DNA of 8,205 nt from Methanocellales archaeon (GTDB taxonomy: Archaea; Halobacteriota; UBA148): contig JAAEEL010000090.1 in the NCBI GenBank assembly GCA_013415795.1, forward strand, positions 1 to 8,205. The letters are read 5' to 3'. Position 1 is the first letter of the stretch, and the number at the start of each line of letters is the position of its first letter. This document shows positions 6,013 to 8,205 of this stretch, piece after piece. The notes below the pieces were generated by a model that worked only from the letters and a program-made list of their open reading frames with translations, searched no databases and was not told the origin of the DNA. The translations under genes were made by a program, and so were the position numbers.

Positions 6013-6020
6013 TATATTAA
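6013..6020 (-). promoter_or_regulatory. TATA box for the DUF151 gene
   Basis: TTAATATA on the minus strand, 25-32 bp before the ATG at 5988. It implies a leaderless transcript and helps to decide that start. Confidence 0.5.
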
Positions 6021-6032
6021 TCTGTTCCACAA

Positions 6033-6040
6033 AATTTTAA
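6033..6040 (+). promoter_or_regulatory. TATA-like element for the DJ-1/PfpI gene
   Basis: AATTTTAA within an A/T-rich stretch, about 30-37 bp before the ATG cluster at 6070-6078. It is moderate in quality. It lies only 12 bp from the divergent DUF151 box, so the two promoters would be back to back. Confidence 0.4.
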
Positions 6041-6069
6041 GACATACTAGACTGAATGACATATGGTTG

Positions 6070-6600
6070 ATGATGATGCGAAGGATACTTATGATCATAT
6101 CCCCAAGAGATTTTAGAGACGAGGAGCTTTTGGAACCGAAAGAGGTTCTCAAAAAAGCCGGATTGGATGTAGTGGTCGCAAGCGTTACCAGCGAAACATG
6201 CGTTGGAATGTTTGGCACCAATGTCAAACCAGATCATATCATTGACGAACTCAATTCGGGGGAGTTTGATGCAGTAGTTGTGGTTGGTGGTGCAGGAACC
6301 CCCATACTTAACAAATATGATAAAGTCCTACAAATTCTTAGAGATGCAAAAGATCAAAACAAGATATTAGCAGCAATTTGCCTTGGACCAATTGTAATGG
6401 CCAAGGCTGGAGTGTTGAAAGGAAAAAAGGCCACAGTATTCTCTTCGGGGATCTCTAAGATTGAAGAGGGGGGAGCACAATATGTCTCCGATTCTGTTGT
6501 AATTGATGGCAGAATTATCACCGCTAACGGCCCACAAAGCGCTAAGATGTTCGGAAATGCAATAGTTAATGCATTAGAATATGCTTCTCTCACTTCTTAA
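6070..6600 (+). CDS. DJ-1/PfpI superfamily protein (class I glutamine-amidotransferase-like)
   Basis: A 176-residue flavodoxin-fold protein, the usual length for this family of proteases, glyoxalase/deglycase-like enzymes and stress proteins. Seen here are the first strand ILMIISPRDFRDEE (about 6-19, with a conserved Glu near 18), VVVVGGAGTP (69-78), the nucleophile elbow AAICLGPIVMAKAG (101-114) with probable catalytic C104, and a family-typical GGRIITA-like strand, here DGRIITANGPQS (146-157). The residue after the Cys is Leu, not the His of PfpI proteases, so peptidase activity is doubtful. Three ATGs in a row (6070, 6073, 6076) are candidate starts; the reading frame stays open upstream to 5992 but that part is not family-like and covers the promoter. 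It stands alone on this strand. Confidence 0.9.
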   Translation: MMMRRILMIISPRDFRDEELLEPKEVLKKAGLDVVVASVTSETCVGMFGTNVKPDHIIDELNSGEFDAVVVVGGAGTPILNKYDKVLQILRDAKDQNKILAAICLGPIVMAKAGVLKGKKATVFSSGISKIEEGGAQYVSDSVVIDGRIITANGPQSAKMFGNAIVNALEYASLTS

Positions 6601-6639
6601 TTAAATTACATGTCGTAGTATAGTACAATTAAAATTTAG

Positions 6640-6645
6640 TTTTTT
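6640..6645 (+). terminator. Oligo-T terminator candidate after the DJ-1/PfpI gene
   Basis: A run of six T about 40 bp past the stop codon, in an AT-rich region. Archaeal RNA polymerase often stops at such runs without a hairpin. This is placement evidence only. Confidence 0.35.
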
Positions 6646-6741
6646 ACAATTTCCCTTAACTTCCTACAACAATATCGTAAAATAGCCCTTTTTGTTGAAA
6701 CCTTGAAAATCAAATGTGAAAGGGGTTATTCCAATAGTTTG

Positions 6742-6779
6742 GATAGGATATAGGATTTGAACAAAGCTTATGTCCTATC
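6742..6779. repeat. 11-bp inverted repeat hairpin
   Basis: GATAGGATATA (6742-6752) and TATGTCCTATC (6769-6779) pair along 11 bp with one wobble or mismatch, around a 16-nt loop. It directly abuts the stop codon of the weak minus-strand frame (6780-6782), so it could end or stabilise that transcript. Confidence 0.6.
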
Positions 6780-7055
6780 TTAAATCTCTGTAAAATACTG
6801 AAGAACTCTTTTTTTGTTATCATAGACTACATCAGTTCTTAGTTGATTTGTTTGAGGATTCCAATTTGTTATATTAGTTTTAGCCAGAATATTTTGAGAT
6901 TCACCTTGATTTAATATAAAATTAATTGGGGATATGTCAAAATGACGGCAATCTTTAGTATTATTTATAATGAAACAAACTCGGATATGGTTAGAAACTG
7001 CTGGCTTATTCAACAATTGCGATAATTCTATGTTCCCACTTAGACATAAAAAGGA
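6780..7055 (-). pseudogene. Weak open frame of ~91 codons; small protein or gene remnant
   Basis: Open from just after a TAG (7056-7058) to a stop at 6780-6782, with no ATG near the beginning; the first plausible start is TTG at 7014-7016 (78 residues). The predicted chain alternates hydrophobic and polar residues (HIRVCFIINNT, SPINFILNQGESQNILAKTN, LRTDVVYDNKKRVLQYF) like a beta-sandwich module of secreted proteins. The same frame is open, apart from that TAG, all the way back to the glycosyltransferase stop at 7149. A separate frame offers an ATG at about 7040 with MSKWEHRIIAIVE before a stop, which could be its displaced N-terminus. I do not recognise a family. It may be a decayed gene, or a small gene with a TTG start. 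Confidence 0.35.
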
Positions 7056-7148
7056 CTATTCTTTTATGGATATTATTTTCTTTTGTATATTGCCGATTCT
7101 TCCAAAATAACCGTCCACTTCCCAACAATATTTTAAGCCGAAAAGTTG

Positions 7149-8114
7149 TCAAACCCTATATCTGGCAGTTTTTTTCCATTTCACTTGTATGTGGAGCAAT
7201 TTTTTGGATAAAGCCACCAAGGCACAAAGCTCTATGATCCATGCATCTACGATAAGCCCAAGAAATTTGATCGTGAAGTCCTTTATGCCATCAGAAGAAT
7301 GCCATAATCGCATACTATAAGATGGAACGAGGGGACTGGCCATGAACACGAAAAACGGTAGCATCATCGCGGAAAACCACGTTATCTTTCTACTAAATGG
7401 AATTTTTGCTCTGTAGAATTCAGGAAAATATTTCAGACCCTCAAATGCTCCACATATCCATCTAACCCTCTGATTAAAGATGTCTTTTAAAGTCATGGGA
7501 GCTTGCTCGCCCACACGCGTATTAGCAAGAACGGCGATCTTGCCCTTTAGATAGATTTGTTGCGTAAGATCTGCATCCTCGCATATTGCAGTTTCATCAA
7601 ATTTTATACTATCGAATATTTTGCCATCAAGAACGCCTATCAATCCGTTAAACTGCTTAAATCCATCCATTTTATCAAGAAGCCTATATAGATCTGATAT
7701 AAGAAGATATTCGGCTGATATAATCTTTGATATTATGCTAGCATCTGGATTCGTAACATACCTAGGTGAACTAGCGATGGCTGCATCTTCTTTTTCAAGT
7801 GAAATGACACACTCAACAAGAAAATTTTTATCTGGACGACTATCTATATCAAAAAATGCAATGTAATCTGCTTTTACTGTTTCCAACACATCGTTTATAG
7901 CACCTGCTTTCCTTCCCTTAGGACTTCTGACGATGACATCTATAGGCTGGCCTTGCAAGTATTTAACGCGGGCATCGTCATCAAGAGAGTCTATGACATA
8001 GGTTATGCGCACATCCATAGATGTGCAATCCAATCTTGATAAAGATTTCAAGGATTTATCTATTACATAAAGAGGCTCATGCAACGAAACTGGAACGATG
8101 ACATTTAATTTCAT
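7149..8114 (-). CDS. Family 2 membrane glycosyltransferase (processive-type motifs)
   Basis: A 321-residue GT2 enzyme that would transfer sugar from an NDP-sugar at the cytoplasmic face of the membrane. The GT-A domain has an N-terminal strand KLNVIVPVS (2-10), KGRKAGAIND (66-75), the metal-binding DID (89-91) in FFDIDSRPD, the acceptor-site ED (179-180) in CEDADLTQQ, and QRVRW (215-219), the Q/RxxRW motif of cellulose- and hyaluronan-synthase-like processive enzymes. Two or more hydrophobic helices follow (about 247-265 and 283-303). There is no N-terminal helix, so it is shorter than typical synthases. The ATG at 8112-8114 lies one base after the stop of an upstream membrane-protein gene, implying an operon. 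Sugar and acceptor are unknown; surface polysaccharide or glycoprotein synthesis is the likely setting. Confidence 0.9.
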   Translation of the reverse strand: MKLNVIVPVSLHEPLYVIDKSLKSLSRLDCTSMDVRITYVIDSLDDDARVKYLQGQPIDVIVRSPKGRKAGAINDVLETVKADYIAFFDIDSRPDKNFLVECVISLEKEDAAIASSPRYVTNPDASIISKIISAEYLLISDLYRLLDKMDGFKQFNGLIGVLDGKIFDSIKFDETAICEDADLTQQIYLKGKIAVLANTRVGEQAPMTLKDIFNQRVRWICGAFEGLKYFPEFYRAKIPFSRKITWFSAMMLPFFVFMASPLVPSYSMRLWHSSDGIKDFTIKFLGLIVDAWIIELCALVALSKKLLHIQVKWKKTARYRV

Positions 8115-8115
8115 A

Positions 8116-8205
8116 TCAGAGGCCGAGCTGAGAAAGTATCAAGGTTGCGATATCTTCTCCCATAAAAGCATTGGCCAATATATTAAGCACGATGCCTATG
8201 ATTGC
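8116..8205 (-). CDS. C-terminal fragment of a membrane protein (gene continues past right edge)
   Basis: Twenty-nine codons are open from the window edge to TGA at 8116-8118. The product begins with a hydrophobic stretch (AIIGIVLNILANAF) that looks like a membrane helix, followed by MGEDIATLILSQLGL. The stop is one base from the ATG of the GT2 gene, which argues that this is a true co-transcribed gene end rather than a chance frame. Too little is present to name it. Confidence 0.65.
   Translation of the reverse strand, partial: AIIGIVLNILANAFMGEDIATLILSQLGL

Larger units (their letters stand above)
6601..6779. other. Spacer between the DJ-1/PfpI gene and the minus-strand cluster
   Basis: AT-rich, with no gene seen. 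It contains a T6 run (6640-6645) that may end plus-strand transcription and a hairpin at the right end (6742-6779). Confidence 0.6.

Noticed and set aside
5989..6030. Longer DUF151 protein from the ATG at 6030
   Set aside because: The extra 14 residues are not family-like and the start would lie upstream of the TATA element.
5992..6069. Longer DJ-1/PfpI protein with 26 extra N-terminal residues
   Set aside because: The extension covers both promoters and is not seen in the family; the fold begins at the strand after 6076.
7621..7866. 81-codon plus-strand frame
   Set aside because: Antisense to the GT2 catalytic domain.

Overview
The window is archaeal and most likely comes from a low-GC soil-type member of the Nitrososphaeria (Thaumarchaeota). 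The left end carries about 900 bases of a 16S rRNA gene of thaumarchaeal type. Its 5' end reads as an archaeal TCTGGTTGATCCTGCC start followed by the CTGCTATCGGGGTTCGACTAAGCC type of helix. Two tRNA genes have archaeal introns and lack an encoded CCA. Promoters show TATA boxes about 25-30 bases before genes, and several genes look leaderless. No ammonia-oxidation gene is present, so that trait is not shown here.

Left part (1-3150, everything on the minus strand). The 5' part of the 16S rRNA gene runs off the left edge, preceded by a leader with a perfect hairpin, a TATA box and a short palindrome. Upstream lies an 86-bp segment with 15-bp inverted ends and 9-bp flanking direct repeats, which looks like a minimal transposable element. 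Next comes a two-gene metal-handling unit: a CSCG-motif permease of the COG0701 / Cu-Zn efflux type, translationally coupled (ATGA) to a 68-residue membrane-anchored, cysteine-rich protein. tRNA-His(GTG, 48-nt intron) begins this unit only 27 bases upstream. A roughly 480-bp AT-rich spacer with an (ATTT)6 tract, a 30-bp imperfect palindrome and four 21-bp tandem repeats separates it from tRNA-Ser(CGA, 38-nt intron).

Middle part (3175-5553, plus strand). One TATA-like element sits midway between tRNA-Ser and a plus-strand operon. The operon reads: a MoaD/ThiS-like ubiquitin-fold gene broken by one extra base, a PfkB-family sugar or nucleoside kinase overlapping it by ATGA, and a nucleotide-sugar pyrophosphorylase with a left-handed beta-helix tail. 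Kinase plus pyrophosphorylase suggests activation of a sugar to an NDP-sugar; the actual sugar cannot be read from the sequence.

Right part (5548-8205). A DUF151/bifunctional-nuclease-family gene (minus) overlaps the pyrophosphorylase tail to tail by 6 bases and is divergent from a DJ-1/PfpI-family gene (plus). After a spacer with an oligo-T stretch and a hairpin, a minus-strand set runs in from the right edge: the C-terminus of a membrane protein, a GT2 membrane glycosyltransferase one base downstream, and a weak or decayed reading frame of about 90 codons. The glycosyltransferase and the NDP-sugar enzyme could both serve cell-surface glycan synthesis, but they are in separate transcription units.
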